A DNA stretch of 64,000 nucleotides from an uncultured Microbacteriaceae bacterium (GCA_947487835.1 CANKXX010000005.1:124001-188000); one strand, 5' to 3'. Counted from the first letter of the stretch, positions 51,660 to 61,132 are shown. The notes: generated by a model from the letters alone, not told the origin. Translations and numbers: made by a program.

Positions 51660-52927
51660 GGATCGCCATGGTGTCGGAGCACGCGAGTCCGCTCGCGGCC
51701 ATCGGCGGGGTGGACGCCGGCGGCCAGAACGTGCACGTGGCCGCCCTGTCGAGCGCGCTCGGCCGGCAGGGTCACGAGGTCACCGTCTACACCCGCCGCG
51801 ACGACCCCGGTCTGCCGACGCGGGTCGCCCTCGCGCCCGGCGTCGAGGTCGTGCACCTCGACGCGGGACCGGCCGAGCGCGTGCCGAAGGACGCCCTCCT
51901 GCCCTTCATGCCCGCCCTCGCGGACGGCCTCGCCGCCGACTGGGAGCGGGTCCGCCCGGACGTCGTGCACGGCCACTTCTGGATGTCGGGGGTCGCGGCG
52001 CTGGACGCCGCCCGCCGAGTCGGGCCGCCGCCCGTGCCCGTGGTGCAGACGTTCCACGCGCTCGGCGTCGTGAAACGCCGCCACCAGGGCGCCGCGGACT
52101 CGAGTCCCGCCGAGCGCGAGGAGCTGGAGCCCGAGGTGGGACGGACCGCGGACGGCGTGCTCGCCACCTGCACCGACGAGGCGCGCGAGCTGGCCGCGCT
52201 CGGCGTGCCCGGCGACTCCATCACCGTCGTGCCCTGCGGCGTGGACACGGCCCGCTTCCTGCCCACCGGCCCCGCCGAGCCGAAGGGGCGGCGCTTCCGC
52301 ATCCTCTCCGTCGGCCGCCTGGTGCAGCGGAAGGGCGTCGACCTCGTCGTCACCGCCCTGGCCCGGCTGGCCGAGCTCGGCCACGACGACGTGGAGCTCG
52401 TCGTGGTCGGCGGCTCCGGTGGAACGAGCGGCGTGCGCGACGACCCGGAGGCGCGGCGACTGGACGACCTGGCCCGGCGGCTGGGCGTCGCGGACCGCGT
52501 GCACATCCGCGGCCAGGTGGCGCAGGCCGAGCTGCCGCGCGTGCTCCGCTCCGCCGACGCCGTCGTCTGTGCGCCCTGGTACGAGCCGTTCGGCATCGTG
52601 CCGCTCGAGGCCGCGGCCTGCGGCGTGCCGGTCGTGGTGAGCGCCGTCGGCGGCCTCACCGACAGCGTCGTGCACGGCGAGACCGGGCTGCACGTGCCGC
52701 CGAGGGACCCGGACGCGATCGCCTCCGCCCTCGCCGCCCTGCTCGACGACGAGCCGCTGCGCCGGAGGCTCGGCGTCGCCGGGCGGGCGCGGATGGAGTC
52801 CCGGTACTCCTGGGACCGCGTCGCCGCCGACACCGCCGATGCGTACCGCCGAACGATCCGAAGGGCCATGCAGGGCGTCGGCTCCAGTCCAACCGAGCTC
52901 ATTACAACCGAGGGAGTGCTCCGATGA
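51656..52927 (+). CDS. GT4-type glycosyltransferase
   Basis: A 423-residue retaining glycosyltransferase. [22 protein letters not shown] is the N-terminal glycine loop region, [17 protein letters not shown] the donor-domain start, and [18 protein letters not shown] carries the EX7E motif. The pattern is close to sucrose-synthase-like GT4 enzymes of actinobacteria. It overlaps gmhA in ATGA. The acceptor and sugar are unknown. Confidence 0.87.
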   Translation: MRIAMVSEHASPLAAIGGVDAGGQNVHVAALSSALGRQGHEVTVYTRRDDPGLPTRVALAPGVEVVHLDAGPAERVPKDALLPFMPALADGLAADWERVRPDVVHGHFWMSGVAALDAARRVGPPPVPVVQTFHALGVVKRRHQGAADSSPAEREELEPEVGRTADGVLATCTDEARELAALGVPGDSITVVPCGVDTARFLPTGPAEPKGRRFRILSVGRLVQRKGVDLVVTALARLAELGHDDVELVVVGGSGGTSGVRDDPEARRLDDLARRLGVADRVHIRGQVAQAELPRVLRSADAVVCAPWYEPFGIVPLEAAACGVPVVVSAVGGLTDSVVHGETGLHVPPRDPDAIASALAALLDDEPLRRRLGVAGRARMESRYSWDRVAADTADAYRRTIRRAMQGVGSSPTELITTEGVLR

Positions 52928-53571
52928 CCGTCGACCAGATCCCGTCCCGGCAGGCCGGCGCGACCGCCGGCCTGGTCGCGGCGTCCCATGCCGACTCCGG
53001 CGTGGTCGAGGACCACGTCGCCGCCCTCTCCCCCGTGCTCGACGCGCTGCGCGCCGAGTCCGACCACATCGCGGCCTGGGGCGTCGAGCTGGCCGACCGG
53101 CTGAACGCGGGAAGCCGGGTGCTCGCGGCGGGCAACGGCGGCTCCGCGGCGGAGGCCCAGCACCTGACGGCCGAGCTCGTCGGGCGCTTCGACGGCGAGC
53201 GCCGCGCGTTCTCCGCCATCGCGCTGAATGCCGAGACGTCGAGCATCACCGCCATCGGCAACGACTACGGCTTCGACGAGGTGTTCGCCCGCCAGGTGCG
53301 GGCGCACGCCCGGCCGGGCGACCTCGTCGTGCTCCTGTCGACGAGCGGGCGCAGCCGCAACCTTCTCCTCGCGGCCCGGGCTGCCGCCGAGGTCGGGGCG
53401 ACCACCTGGGCGCTCACCGGTCCGGGGCCCAACCCCCTGACGGCGGAGTGCGACGACTCCATCGCCCTCCCCGGCCCGTCGGCGAGCGTGCAGGAGGCGC
53501 AGCTCGTCGCCGTGCACGCCCTCTGCCGCGTGTTCGACCGGCAGATCTCGATCCTGGACGGGGTGGCCTGA
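52924..53571 (+). CDS. gmhA: SIS-domain phosphoheptose isomerase
   Basis: A 215-residue sugar isomerase. [20 protein letters not shown] is the phosphate-binding loop with the family's NGGSAADAQH-like signature, [15 protein letters not shown] the second phosphate site, and [16 protein letters not shown] the C-terminal catalytic region. It makes D-glycero-D-manno-heptose 7-phosphate from sedoheptulose 7-phosphate. It is flanked by a glycosyltransferase and an HldE-like gene. Confidence 0.88.
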   Translation: MTVDQIPSRQAGATAGLVAASHADSGVVEDHVAALSPVLDALRAESDHIAAWGVELADRLNAGSRVLAAGNGGSAAEAQHLTAELVGRFDGERRAFSAIALNAETSSITAIGNDYGFDEVFARQVRAHARPGDLVVLLSTSGRSRNLLLAARAAAEVGATTWALTGPGPNPLTAECDDSIALPGPSASVQEAQLVAVHALCRVFDRQISILDGVA

Positions 53572-54938
53572 TGCGCATCGCAATCGTGGGAGACGTGCTG
53601 CTCGACGTCGACCTGCACGGCAGCGCGGACCGGCTCAGTCCGGACGCGCCCGTGCCGGTCATCGACGTGCAGCAGACCGAGCGGCGGGCCGGCGGCGCCG
53701 GGCTCGTGGCGACCATGCTGGCCCGGGACGGGCACGACGTGACGCTCGTCACCGTGCTCTCGGACGACGAGCGCTCGGGCGAGCTGCGCGACGCCCTGCA
53801 GGGCGTGACGGTGGTCAGCGGGCCGAGCGGCGCGCCGACGCCGGTGAAGACGCGCGTCCGCGCCGCGGGGCAGTCGCTCGCCCGCATCGACGAGGGCTGC
53901 GCGGTTCCGCCCGTCCCCGACGTGACGGACGAGATGCTCGCGGCCGTCGGCAGCGCGGATGCCGTGGTGGTCGCCGACTACGGGCGCGGCCTGACCGAGA
54001 ACGCGCGCCTGCGCGCGGCCCTCGACGCCCGCGCCGCCACGGCGCCGTTGGTCTGGGACCCGCACCCGCGGGGCTCCGAGCCGGTGTCCGGCGCGTGGGC
54101 GGTCACCCCCAACCTCGCGGAGGCGAGCCGGGCGACCGGCGCCGCGGTGTCCGACGTGCGCGGCGCCACCAGCGCCGCCGCGGAGCTGCGGGCCCGCTGG
54201 GGCTGCCGGGCCGTCGTGGTCACGCTGGGCTCGCGCGGCGCGCTGCTCGACGCCGCCGAGGGATCCCACCTCCCCCTCGTCGTTCCCGCGCCCGAGGTGC
54301 GCACCTCCGACCCGTGCGGCGCCGGCGACCGCCTCGCCGCGTCCCTGGTCGTCGCGCTCGCCCGCGGCGAGGACACCGCCGACGCGCTGCGCGCCGCCGT
54401 GTCCGAGGCCGCCGCCTTCCTGGCGGCGGGCGGGGTGGCGTCCCTCGCCTCCCCGGACAACGCGACCGCGTTCCGAGGTGAGGCCGTCGAGGCACTGCAG
54501 GTCGTGCACGACACTCGCCGCGCCGGCGGCACCGTCGTGGCGACGGGTGGCTGCTTCGACCTGCTGCACGCGGGCCACGCCCGGGCGCTCTCGGCCGCGC
54601 GCCAGCTCGGCGACTGCCTCATCGTGTGCCTCAACTCGAACGACTCGGTGCGCCGGCTCAAGGGCCCGTCGCGCCCGATCATGGACGAGGCCGACCGCGT
54701 CGATCTTCTGATCGCGCTGGAGTGCGTCGACGCCGTGATCGTCTTCGAGGAGGACACGCCGGAGGCCGTGCTGCGGCGCATCCAGCCCGACCTGTGGGTC
54801 AAGGGCGGCGACTACGTGGCCGACGAGCTCCCCGAGGCGGCCCTGCTCGCCGAGTGGGGCGGGGCCGCCGTGACGGTGCCGTACCACCCGGGCCGATCGA
54901 CCACCAGCCTCGCCTCCGCCCTCGCCAAGGTGGGCTGA
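53571..54938 (+). CDS. HldE-like bifunctional heptose kinase/nucleotidyltransferase, first copy
   Basis: A 455-residue fusion. Residues 1-300 are a PfkB-type kinase: VGDVLLDVDLHGSADRLSPD start, RRAGGAG, and SDPCGAGDRLAASL with the catalytic Asp of GAGD. Residues 318-455 are a cytidylyltransferase-like domain with GGCFDLLHAGHARAL (HxGH) and WVKGGDYVADELPE. It phosphorylates heptose 7-phosphate and transfers the nucleotide. The ATG shares its A with the gmhA stop. Confidence 0.87.
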   Translation: MRIAIVGDVLLDVDLHGSADRLSPDAPVPVIDVQQTERRAGGAGLVATMLARDGHDVTLVTVLSDDERSGELRDALQGVTVVSGPSGAPTPVKTRVRAAGQSLARIDEGCAVPPVPDVTDEMLAAVGSADAVVVADYGRGLTENARLRAALDARAATAPLVWDPHPRGSEPVSGAWAVTPNLAEASRATGAAVSDVRGATSAAAELRARWGCRAVVVTLGSRGALLDAAEGSHLPLVVPAPEVRTSDPCGAGDRLAASLVVALARGEDTADALRAAVSEAAAFLAAGGVASLASPDNATAFRGEAVEALQVVHDTRRAGGTVVATGGCFDLLHAGHARALSAARQLGDCLIVCLNSNDSVRRLKGPSRPIMDEADRVDLLIALECVDAVIVFEEDTPEAVLRRIQPDLWVKGGDYVADELPEAALLAEWGGAAVTVPYHPGRSTTSLASALAKVG

Positions 54939-54953
54939 GCCCCACCGGCGAAC

Positions 54954-55000
54954 TCCGCTTCCGGCCATCCGCTTCCAGGCGTTCCGCTTCCGGCCATCCG
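54954..55000. repeat. 18-bp direct repeat before the SDR gene
   Basis: TCCGCTTCCGGCCATCCG occurs at 54954-54971 and 54983-55000, a 29-bp period, with a partial third (CCGCTTCCAGG) between. It lies in the 133-bp gap after the HldE-like gene. Possible regulator sites or replication slippage. Confidence 0.7.
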
Positions 55001-55071
55001 GCCCTTCCGAGCCGCCGACACCGTCGGCGGCCAGCACCATCCCACGCGCACCCGCGCAGGAAAGGACATCC

Positions 55072-55785
55072 ATGCCCGCCCCCACCCCCCGCCCACTCGG
55101 CCGTGTGCTCGTCACCGGCGGAGCCTCCGGCCTCGGTGCCGCCGTCGTCCAGGCCGTCCTCGAGGCCGGCGGAACGCCGATCGTGCTCGACCGCACCATC
55201 TCCGGCCTGCCCTCGGACGGCAGCATCGAGGCGCGTCAGGTCGACGTGTCCGACACCCGCGCCGTCGAGCGCGTCGTGGCCGAGGTCGCGGAGTCGCTCG
55301 GCGGACTCGACGCCGTGGTCACCGCCGCGGGCATCGACCGCTGCGGCCGGCTCGAGGACGTGGCCGCCGAGGAGTGGGAGCGCGTCATCGGCGTCAACCT
55401 GCTCGGCACCGTCGCCGTCGTGCGCGCCGCCCTTCCGTACCTGAAGGAGTCGCACGGCCGCGTCGTCACGGTCGCGTCATCGCTCGCCATCAAGGCGGTC
55501 GCCGACGCCACCGCCTACTGCGCCTCGAAGTTCGGCGTACTCGGCTTCACCCGCGCTCTCGCGGCGGAGACGAAGGGCGAGATCGGCGTCACCACCCTCA
55601 TCCCCTCGGGCATGAAGACGCACTTCTTCGACGACCGCGACGAGAAGTACAAGCCGCAGGACGACTCCCGCCTGAACGACCCCGCCGTCGTGGCCAACGC
55701 CGTGCTGTTCGTGCTCGGTCAGCCCGTGACGAGCGAGGTGCGCGAGATGGTCATCTGCCACGCAGAAGAAGACTCGTGGCCGTGA
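55072..55785 (+). CDS. SDR family oxidoreductase
   Basis: A 237-residue classical short-chain dehydrogenase. VLVTGGASGLGAAVV is the cofactor site, VTAAGID the NAG-like motif, VASSLAIKAVADATAYCASK holds the Ser, Tyr and Lys of the active site. The short length and YxxxK pattern separate it from HldD epimerases. It may tailor the heptose or another sugar. AGGAAAGG precedes the ATG. Its 3' end overlaps the convergent GT9 gene by 35 bp. Confidence 0.87.
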   Translation: MPAPTPRPLGRVLVTGGASGLGAAVVQAVLEAGGTPIVLDRTISGLPSDGSIEARQVDVSDTRAVERVVAEVAESLGGLDAVVTAAGIDRCGRLEDVAAEEWERVIGVNLLGTVAVVRAALPYLKESHGRVVTVASSLAIKAVADATAYCASKFGVLGFTRALAAETKGEIGVTTLIPSGMKTHFFDDRDEKYKPQDDSRLNDPAVVANAVLFVLGQPVTSEVREMVICHAEEDSWP

Positions 55786-57010
55786 GTTCCGCCACGTCGT
55801 CGTAGACCGGGCCTGCGGGCACGTCGGCCACGAAGGAGTCGTCGTGCTCGCAGCGTTCCGCGCTCCACCCCACCTGGGTGCAGTCGACGCCGCAGACCGG
55901 GCAGTGGGTCGTCCAGGACAGGTGCGCCCGCTGCCGGGCGCGGCCGAGCGGTCCCGCGTTGACGACGTTGCCGAACCAGTAGATCCCCACAGTGGCCGCG
56001 CCGACCGCCTGCGCGAGGTGCCGGGGGCCGCTGTCGTTGCCGAGCAGCACGTCGGCGTGGGACACCAGCCCCACCAGCTCGCCGAGCGACAGCCGGCCCG
56101 CCAGCGACGTGATCCGGGCCGCGTCCGCCTCGTCCGCCGCCGCGCGGGCGAGGCGGACGATCTCGGTCGCGTTCACCTCGTCGCTCGCGTCCCCGACGAC
56201 GATCACCTGCGCGCCGTCCGCCGCGAGGCGCGCGGCGACCTCCGCGAAGGACGCCGCCGGCCACCGGCGCCGCGGGTCCGTCGCGCCGGGGTGAATCAGC
56301 ACGAGTCCGCGGGCGTCCCCGTCCACGTGCTGCGCCGTGTCGGCCCGCTCCCGCTCGGTCGCGGTCAGCCGCGGCTCGAGCACCGCGGGCGCCACCCCGG
56401 CCAGTCCCGCGACCTCGAGGGCCCGCAGCATCTCGTGCTGGTAGTAGACGTAGGTCATCGAGCGCTCCAGCTCGGCGGCGTCCGGCGTGCGCGTGCCCAC
56501 GGTGTGCCGTGCACCGAGGCGCAGCAGGAACGGGTTCGAGAAGCGTCCGCCGCCGTGCAGCTGCAGGGCGAGGTCGAAGCGCTCGGCCCGCATCCGTTCG
56601 ACGAAGCGCTCGATCTCCGCCTCGTCCTCGACCTGCCCCGGCGCGTCCCGCACGCCCTGGGCGATGGGCAGCACGACGACCTCGTCGACCGTGTTCGGCC
56701 GGCCCTTCAGCAGGGCGGCGTGCAGCGGCGTGCCGAGCAGAGTGATGCGGGCGTTCGGGTAGGCGACCCGGAGCGACTGGATCGCCCCCATCGCGAACAG
56801 GAGGTCGCCGAGGCCGCCGCCGCGGAGCACCGCGATGCGCTCGATGCCGTCGAAGGGCTCACCCAGCGGCCCGACGCTCAGGGGACCGATGCTCGGAGAA
56901 CCGACGCCGAGCGGCGCGCCGGCGCGAGAATCGGGCTGCTGCGCCGCGCTGCCGTCGGAGACGATGGCCGCCGGACGGCCGGTTCTCGCATCGGTGGCGT
57001 CGAGCTGCAT
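55751..57010 (-). CDS. Glycosyltransferase family 9 (heptosyltransferase-like), convergent
   Basis: A 419-residue GT9 enzyme with a 55-residue low-complexity N-terminus (GVGSPSIGPLSVGPLG). IAVLRGGGLGDLLFAMGAIQSL starts the catalytic part, VLIHPGATDPRRRWPAASF the donor domain, and LLGNDSGPRHLAQAVGAATVGIYW the donor site. A C-terminal Cys cluster (HCPVCGVDCTQ) could bind metal. GAGGAGAG lies before the ATG at 57010. It is the third GT9 in the locus. Confidence 0.86.
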   Translation of the reverse strand: MQLDATDARTGRPAAIVSDGSAAQQPDSRAGAPLGVGSPSIGPLSVGPLGEPFDGIERIAVLRGGGLGDLLFAMGAIQSLRVAYPNARITLLGTPLHAALLKGRPNTVDEVVVLPIAQGVRDAPGQVEDEAEIERFVERMRAERFDLALQLHGGGRFSNPFLLRLGARHTVGTRTPDAAELERSMTYVYYQHEMLRALEVAGLAGVAPAVLEPRLTATERERADTAQHVDGDARGLVLIHPGATDPRRRWPAASFAEVAARLAADGAQVIVVGDASDEVNATEIVRLARAAADEADAARITSLAGRLSLGELVGLVSHADVLLGNDSGPRHLAQAVGAATVGIYWFGNVVNAGPLGRARQRAHLSWTTHCPVCGVDCTQVGWSAERCEHDDSFVADVPAGPVYDDVAELTATSLLLRGR

Positions 57011-57073
57011 GGTTCTCTCCTCGTAAGGCTGCGGGGTGGCGGTCCTCCTCCCTTGCCCAGAAGCGGTCCCTGT

Positions 57074-57133
57074 GAAACGTCTGATCGGGAAACGTCTGAT
57101 CGCGGAAAGATCTGCCGCGGGAAGACCTGCCGC
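57074..57133. repeat. Four tandem 15-bp direct repeats upstream of the aldehyde dehydrogenase
   Basis: Units GAAACGTCTGATCGG, GAAACGTCTGATCGC, GGAAAGATCTGCCGC and GGGAAGACCTGCCGC follow without gaps in the 205-bp divergent spacer. Downstream, GTGT (57134-57137) and GGGTAT (57154-57159), 16 bp apart, resemble an actinobacterial SigB/SigF-type promoter. The array may bind a regulator of both genes. Confidence 0.6.
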
Positions 57134-57215
57134 GTGTAGAAGTGCGCTGAAGTGGGTATCTGCGAAGGAGAAGCCGTCGGGCCCGTTCTCGGAGCCCGAC
57201 CCGCAAGGAGGATCC

Positions 57216-58640
57216 ATGCCGGTGAACCAGACCGTAGTCCCGCAGCACGAGGCCGACGCCACGACGCCTGATGCCACGTCGCCCGACGCCACGCTCCGGA
57301 TCACCGATCCGCGGGACGGCAGCCTCGTCGGCACGGTGGCGATGACCCCGCTGGACGAGATCCCCGGCATCCTCGCCCGGGCGGGCAGCGCGGCCGCGTC
57401 CTGGGCCCGCACCGCCCCCGCGGAGCGCGGGGCCCTGCTGCGCGCCGCCGCGCACGCGGTCGCCGCGCACGAGGAGGAGCTCGCGACCCTGAACGAGCGC
57501 GAGACGGGCAAGCTCTACGAGCAGTCCCTGGGCGGCGTCCGGGCCGGCGTCGACACGCTGCTGCAGTACGCCGAGCTCGGCCCGCTGCACCGCGGCAAGC
57601 AGCTGCGCGGCGGGTTCACCGCGGTGGACTACGCGGTGCCCGAGCCGCGCGGCGTCGTCGTGGCGCTCACCCCCTGGAACGACCCGATCGCCGTGGCCGC
57701 CGGCCTGCTCGGCGCCGCCCTCGTGTCCGGCAACGCCGTCGTCTACAAGCCGAGCGAGAAGTGCCCGCACGTGGGCGCGCTCTTCGGCGAGATCCTGGCC
57801 GAGGCCCTCCCCGCCGATGTGCTGATCCCCGTGACCGGAGACGGCACCGTCGGCGCCGCGCTGTCCGGCAGCACCGGCGTCGACGTGATCGCGCATGTCG
57901 GCTCGACCGCGAGCGGTCGGTCCATCGCCCGGGCCGCGGCCCTCACCGGCGCGCACGTGCTCCGCGAGAACGGCGGCAACGACGCGCTCGTCGTGGACGG
58001 CGACGTCGACCCCGTGTGGGCGGCGGGCCAGGCGGCCCTCGGCGCCTTCACCAACACCGGTCAGATCTGCACCTCCGTCGAGCGCATCTACGTGCACCGC
58101 GCAATCGCCGAGCCCTTCGTGGCGGCCCTCGTGGCCGAGGCCCGGCAGCGGGCGGAGACGAACGCCCTCGGCCCGATCGTCGACGAGCGCCAGCGCTCCG
58201 CGGTGCACGCCTCCGTCCAGGCGTCGATCGACGCGGGCGCGGTCGTGGAGATCGGCGGGACCGTTCCGGAGGGGCCGGGCACCTACTACCCGGCGACCGT
58301 GCTCACGGCGTGCGCCGCCGACATGCCGGTGATGTCCGAGGAGACCTTCGGGCCCATCGCCCCCGTGATGGTCGTGGACAGCTTCGACGAGGGGCTCCGC
58401 CTGGCCGCCGAGGACCGGTACGGGCTCGCGGCGAGCGTGCTCACGCGGTCGCTCGAAAACGCCCACCGCGCCGCGGCCGAGTTGCCCGTCGGCACCGTCA
58501 AGGTGAACGCCGTCTTCGGCGGCGCACCGGGCGGCGCCGCGCAGCCGCGCCGCGACAGCGGCTCCGGCTACGGGTACGGCCCCGAGCTCCTCGACGAGAT
58601 GACGACCACCAAGGTCGTGCACATCGGGCTGCCCGGATGA
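57216..58640 (+). CDS. Aldehyde dehydrogenase family protein
   Basis: A 474-residue NAD(P)-dependent dehydrogenase. The residues needed are present: N155 in TPWNDP, E251 in RENGGND (ENGG replaces the usual ELGG) and the nucleophile C285 in TGQICTS. KPSEKCPHVG binds the cofactor. Its oddity is its setting between glycosyltransferase and HldE-like genes, implying oxidation of a sugar aldehyde or detoxification. AAGGAGG stands four bases before the ATG. It overlaps the next gene in ATGA. Confidence 0.88.
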   Translation: MPVNQTVVPQHEADATTPDATSPDATLRITDPRDGSLVGTVAMTPLDEIPGILARAGSAAASWARTAPAERGALLRAAAHAVAAHEEELATLNERETGKLYEQSLGGVRAGVDTLLQYAELGPLHRGKQLRGGFTAVDYAVPEPRGVVVALTPWNDPIAVAAGLLGAALVSGNAVVYKPSEKCPHVGALFGEILAEALPADVLIPVTGDGTVGAALSGSTGVDVIAHVGSTASGRSIARAAALTGAHVLRENGGNDALVVDGDVDPVWAAGQAALGAFTNTGQICTSVERIYVHRAIAEPFVAALVAEARQRAETNALGPIVDERQRSAVHASVQASIDAGAVVEIGGTVPEGPGTYYPATVLTACAADMPVMSEETFGPIAPVMVVDSFDEGLRLAAEDRYGLAASVLTRSLENAHRAAAELPVGTVKVNAVFGGAPGGAAQPRRDSGSGYGYGPELLDEMTTTKVVHIGLPG

Positions 58641-60178
58641 CCGGCACCGACTCCGAGAGCGCCATTAGCGGCGGCCACGCCGTGACCGCAGACCTCCCCG
58701 CGCGGCTGGCCGCGCTCGCGCCCCGCGTCACGGTCGTCGGCGACCTCCTGCTCGACGGCTGGTGGAACGGGCACAGCGAGCGCATCACGCGCGAGGCGCC
58801 CGCGCCCGTCGTCGACGTCACGGAGCGGGTATACGCCCCCGGCGGCGCGGCGAACACGGCCATGAACCTCGCCGCGCTCGGCGCCGACGTGACCCTCGTC
58901 GGGGTGGTCGGTGCGGACGAGTCCGGCGAGCGGCTGCTGACACTGCTCGAGGTGGGCGGGGTCGATGTCTTGCGGGTGCTCCGCGCCGACGGGGTCGCCA
59001 CGACGACCAAGATCCGCATCGTCAGCGACGACCAGGTGCTCGTCCGCGTGGACGAGGGTGGCGGGTCGCGCCTCTCCCCCGAGGACCTCGCGACGCTCGC
59101 ACGGGCGGCGGCGGACGCCACGACCGGAGCGGATGCACTCCTCGTCTGCGACTACGGCTACGGCGTCCTGCAGGGCCCGGTGCTCGACGCGCTCCGCTCC
59201 CCCGAGCCCGCCCGGCCACCCCTCCTCGTCGTCGACGCGCACGACCCGGCCGCCTGGGCGTCGCTCCGGCCGGACCTCGTCACCCCGAACGCCCGAGAGG
59301 TCGCCCGCCTGATCGGCGTCGACGCACTTCCGGACGCCGATCGCGCGGCCTACGTCACCGAGCACGCGTCGAGCATCCTCGGCGCGTCCGGCGCCCGGGC
59401 GGCCGTCGTGACGCTCGACCGGGACGGCACCGTGACGTTGCGCCCGGATGCGGGACCGCACCGCACCAGCGCCCGGCCGGGACCGGAGGCGCGGGCGTCC
59501 GGCGCCGGCGACACCTTCGTCGCGACCCTCACGCTCGCCCGGGCCTGCGGCCTCCCCCTGGAGCTCGCCACGGAGCTCGCTCAGGCGGCCGCCGACGTCG
59601 TGGTGCAGCGCACGGGCACGTCCGTCTGCGGCACCCGCGACCTCGCGGAGCGGCTCGGCAGCCCCGTCGAGCCCGTGCTCGGGCACGACGACCTCGACGA
59701 GCGCCTGCGGTCCGACCGCGACGCGGGCCGGCGCATCGTCTTCACCAACGGCTGCTTCGACGTGCTGCACCGCGGCCACACCACCTACCTGGCCCAGGCC
59801 GCGGAGCTCGGCGACGTGCTCGTGGTCGCGATCAACAGCGACGACTCCGTGCGTCGCCTGAAGGGCGTCGACCGCCCGGTGAACGTGGCAGCAGACCGGG
59901 CGAGCGTGCTCGGCGCCCTCGGCTGCGTCGACTACGTGACCGTCTTCGACACCGACACCCCGGTGCCGCTGCTCGAGCGTCTGCGTCCCGACGTCTACGT
60001 GAAGGGCGGCGACTACACGCCCGAGATGCTCGAGGAGGCCGCGGTGGTGGAGTCGTTCGGCGGTCAGGTGCGGATGCTCGGCTACGTCCCGTCGCAGTCC
60101 ACGACGTCCATGGTGAACCGCATCCGCGGCAACGCGCCCGCCGCCCTCGAGACGGCCCCGCCGCTGGACCGATCGTGA
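58637..60178 (+). CDS. hldE: HldE-like bifunctional heptose kinase/nucleotidyltransferase, second copy
   Basis: A 513-residue fusion. The PfkB part (VVGDLLLDGWWNGHSERITREAPAP, PGGAANTAMNLAALGADV, SGAGDTFVATL) is closer to canonical HldE than the first copy, including the ERI(T/S)PEAP-like motif. The nucleotidyltransferase half has TNGCFDVLHRGHTTYL (HxGH) and VKGGDYTPEMLEEA. It likely makes ADP-heptose. It is co-translated with the aldehyde dehydrogenase and the GT2 gene. Confidence 0.9.
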   Translation: MTGTDSESAISGGHAVTADLPARLAALAPRVTVVGDLLLDGWWNGHSERITREAPAPVVDVTERVYAPGGAANTAMNLAALGADVTLVGVVGADESGERLLTLLEVGGVDVLRVLRADGVATTTKIRIVSDDQVLVRVDEGGGSRLSPEDLATLARAAADATTGADALLVCDYGYGVLQGPVLDALRSPEPARPPLLVVDAHDPAAWASLRPDLVTPNAREVARLIGVDALPDADRAAYVTEHASSILGASGARAAVVTLDRDGTVTLRPDAGPHRTSARPGPEARASGAGDTFVATLTLARACGLPLELATELAQAAADVVVQRTGTSVCGTRDLAERLGSPVEPVLGHDDLDERLRSDRDAGRRIVFTNGCFDVLHRGHTTYLAQAAELGDVLVVAINSDDSVRRLKGVDRPVNVAADRASVLGALGCVDYVTVFDTDTPVPLLERLRPDVYVKGGDYTPEMLEEAAVVESFGGQVRMLGYVPSQSTTSMVNRIRGNAPAALETAPPLDRS

Positions 60179-61089
60179 CCGGGCCGTCCGGGACGTCCGA
60201 GCCGCCGCAGACCGGGGGTGGATCCCGGCGCTGGTCGGGCGACTGGGCCAGCGCCCAGCCGGCCCCGCCCGCCCGGGTCGACGTCCTGATCCCCACCTAC
60301 AACCGGCGCGCCGAGCTCGCGGTGACCCTCGCGGGTCTCGCCGCGCAGGACGACCCGGCCTTCCGGGTCGTGGTGAGCGACCAGTCCGAGGACGGCGGCG
60401 CGTTCGCGGAGCCCGCCGTGCAGGCCATGGTGCGCGTGCTCCGCGCTCAGGGGCGCGAGGTGGTCGAGCTGCGGCACCGGCCCCGGCGCGGCCTCGCCGA
60501 GCACCGCCAGTTCCTGCTCGGCCAGGCGACCGCCGAGTACGTGCTGTTCCTCGACGACGACGTGTGGCTCGAGCCCGGCACGCTCGACCGCATGACGCAC
60601 GCGCTCGACACCCTGGCCTGCGGCTTCGTGGGCTCCGCCGTGCAGGGGCTCAGCTACCTGACCGACGATCGGCCGCACGAGCGCGAGGCATTCGAGGTGT
60701 GGACCGGGGCCGTGCTCCCGGAGCGGGTGCGCCGCGACGCGCCGGGCTTCGACCGGTGGCGCCTGCACAACGCGGCGAACCTCGCTCACCAGGCGGCCGA
60801 GCTGGGGGTCGAGCGCGGCGGCTGGGTGCCGTACCGGGTGGCCTGGATCGGCGCCTGCGTGCTCTACCGCCGGGAGGCCCTGCTCGCCACGGGCGGCTTC
60901 GACTTCTGGGCCGACCTGCCCGCGGACCACTCGGGCGAGGATGTCGCGGTCCAGTGGCGCATCATGGACCGCTTCGGCGGCGCGGGCATCGTGCCGAGCG
61001 GCGCCGTGCACCTCGAGGCGCCGACCACCCTGCCCGTGCGCGAGGTCGACGCCCACGACGTGCTCTGGCCGCAGGCGCCGGCGCGGTAG
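60175..61089 (+). CDS. Glycosyltransferase family 2
   Basis: A 304-residue GT-A enzyme. VDVLIPTYNRRAELAVTLAGL is the nucleotide-binding start and VLFLDDDVWLEPG the DXD motif, followed by WIGACVLYRREALLATGGFDF and a late HSGEDVAVQWRI acidic catalytic region. A polar 34-residue N-terminus precedes the domain. No transmembrane helix is seen. It ends the heptose locus. Confidence 0.88.
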   Translation: MTGPSGTSEPPQTGGGSRRWSGDWASAQPAPPARVDVLIPTYNRRAELAVTLAGLAAQDDPAFRVVVSDQSEDGGAFAEPAVQAMVRVLRAQGREVVELRHRPRRGLAEHRQFLLGQATAEYVLFLDDDVWLEPGTLDRMTHALDTLACGFVGSAVQGLSYLTDDRPHEREAFEVWTGAVLPERVRRDAPGFDRWRLHNAANLAHQAAELGVERGGWVPYRVAWIGACVLYRREALLATGGFDFWADLPADHSGEDVAVQWRIMDRFGGAGIVPSGAVHLEAPTTLPVREVDAHDVLWPQAPAR

Positions 61090-61132
61090 CGGCCCGGTCG
61101 CAACGGCCGGGGTCGGGTAGGGGCGGAGGTCG

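Noticed and set aside
50851-53571. A 906-codon plus-strand open frame rich in Arg, Pro and Ser
   Set aside because: It is the shifted frame of three well-supported glycosyltransferase and gmhA genes; its composition is typical of out-of-frame GC-rich DNA and only its last part is the real gmhA frame.
55072-55785. Calling the SDR an HldD epimerase
   Set aside because: It is 237 residues with a classical YxxxK pattern, whereas HldD is an extended SDR of over 300 residues.
57761-61089. Long Arg-rich plus-strand frames over the second HldE-like and GT2 genes
   Set aside because: Frame-shifted readings of coupled real genes; the motifs lie in the other frame.
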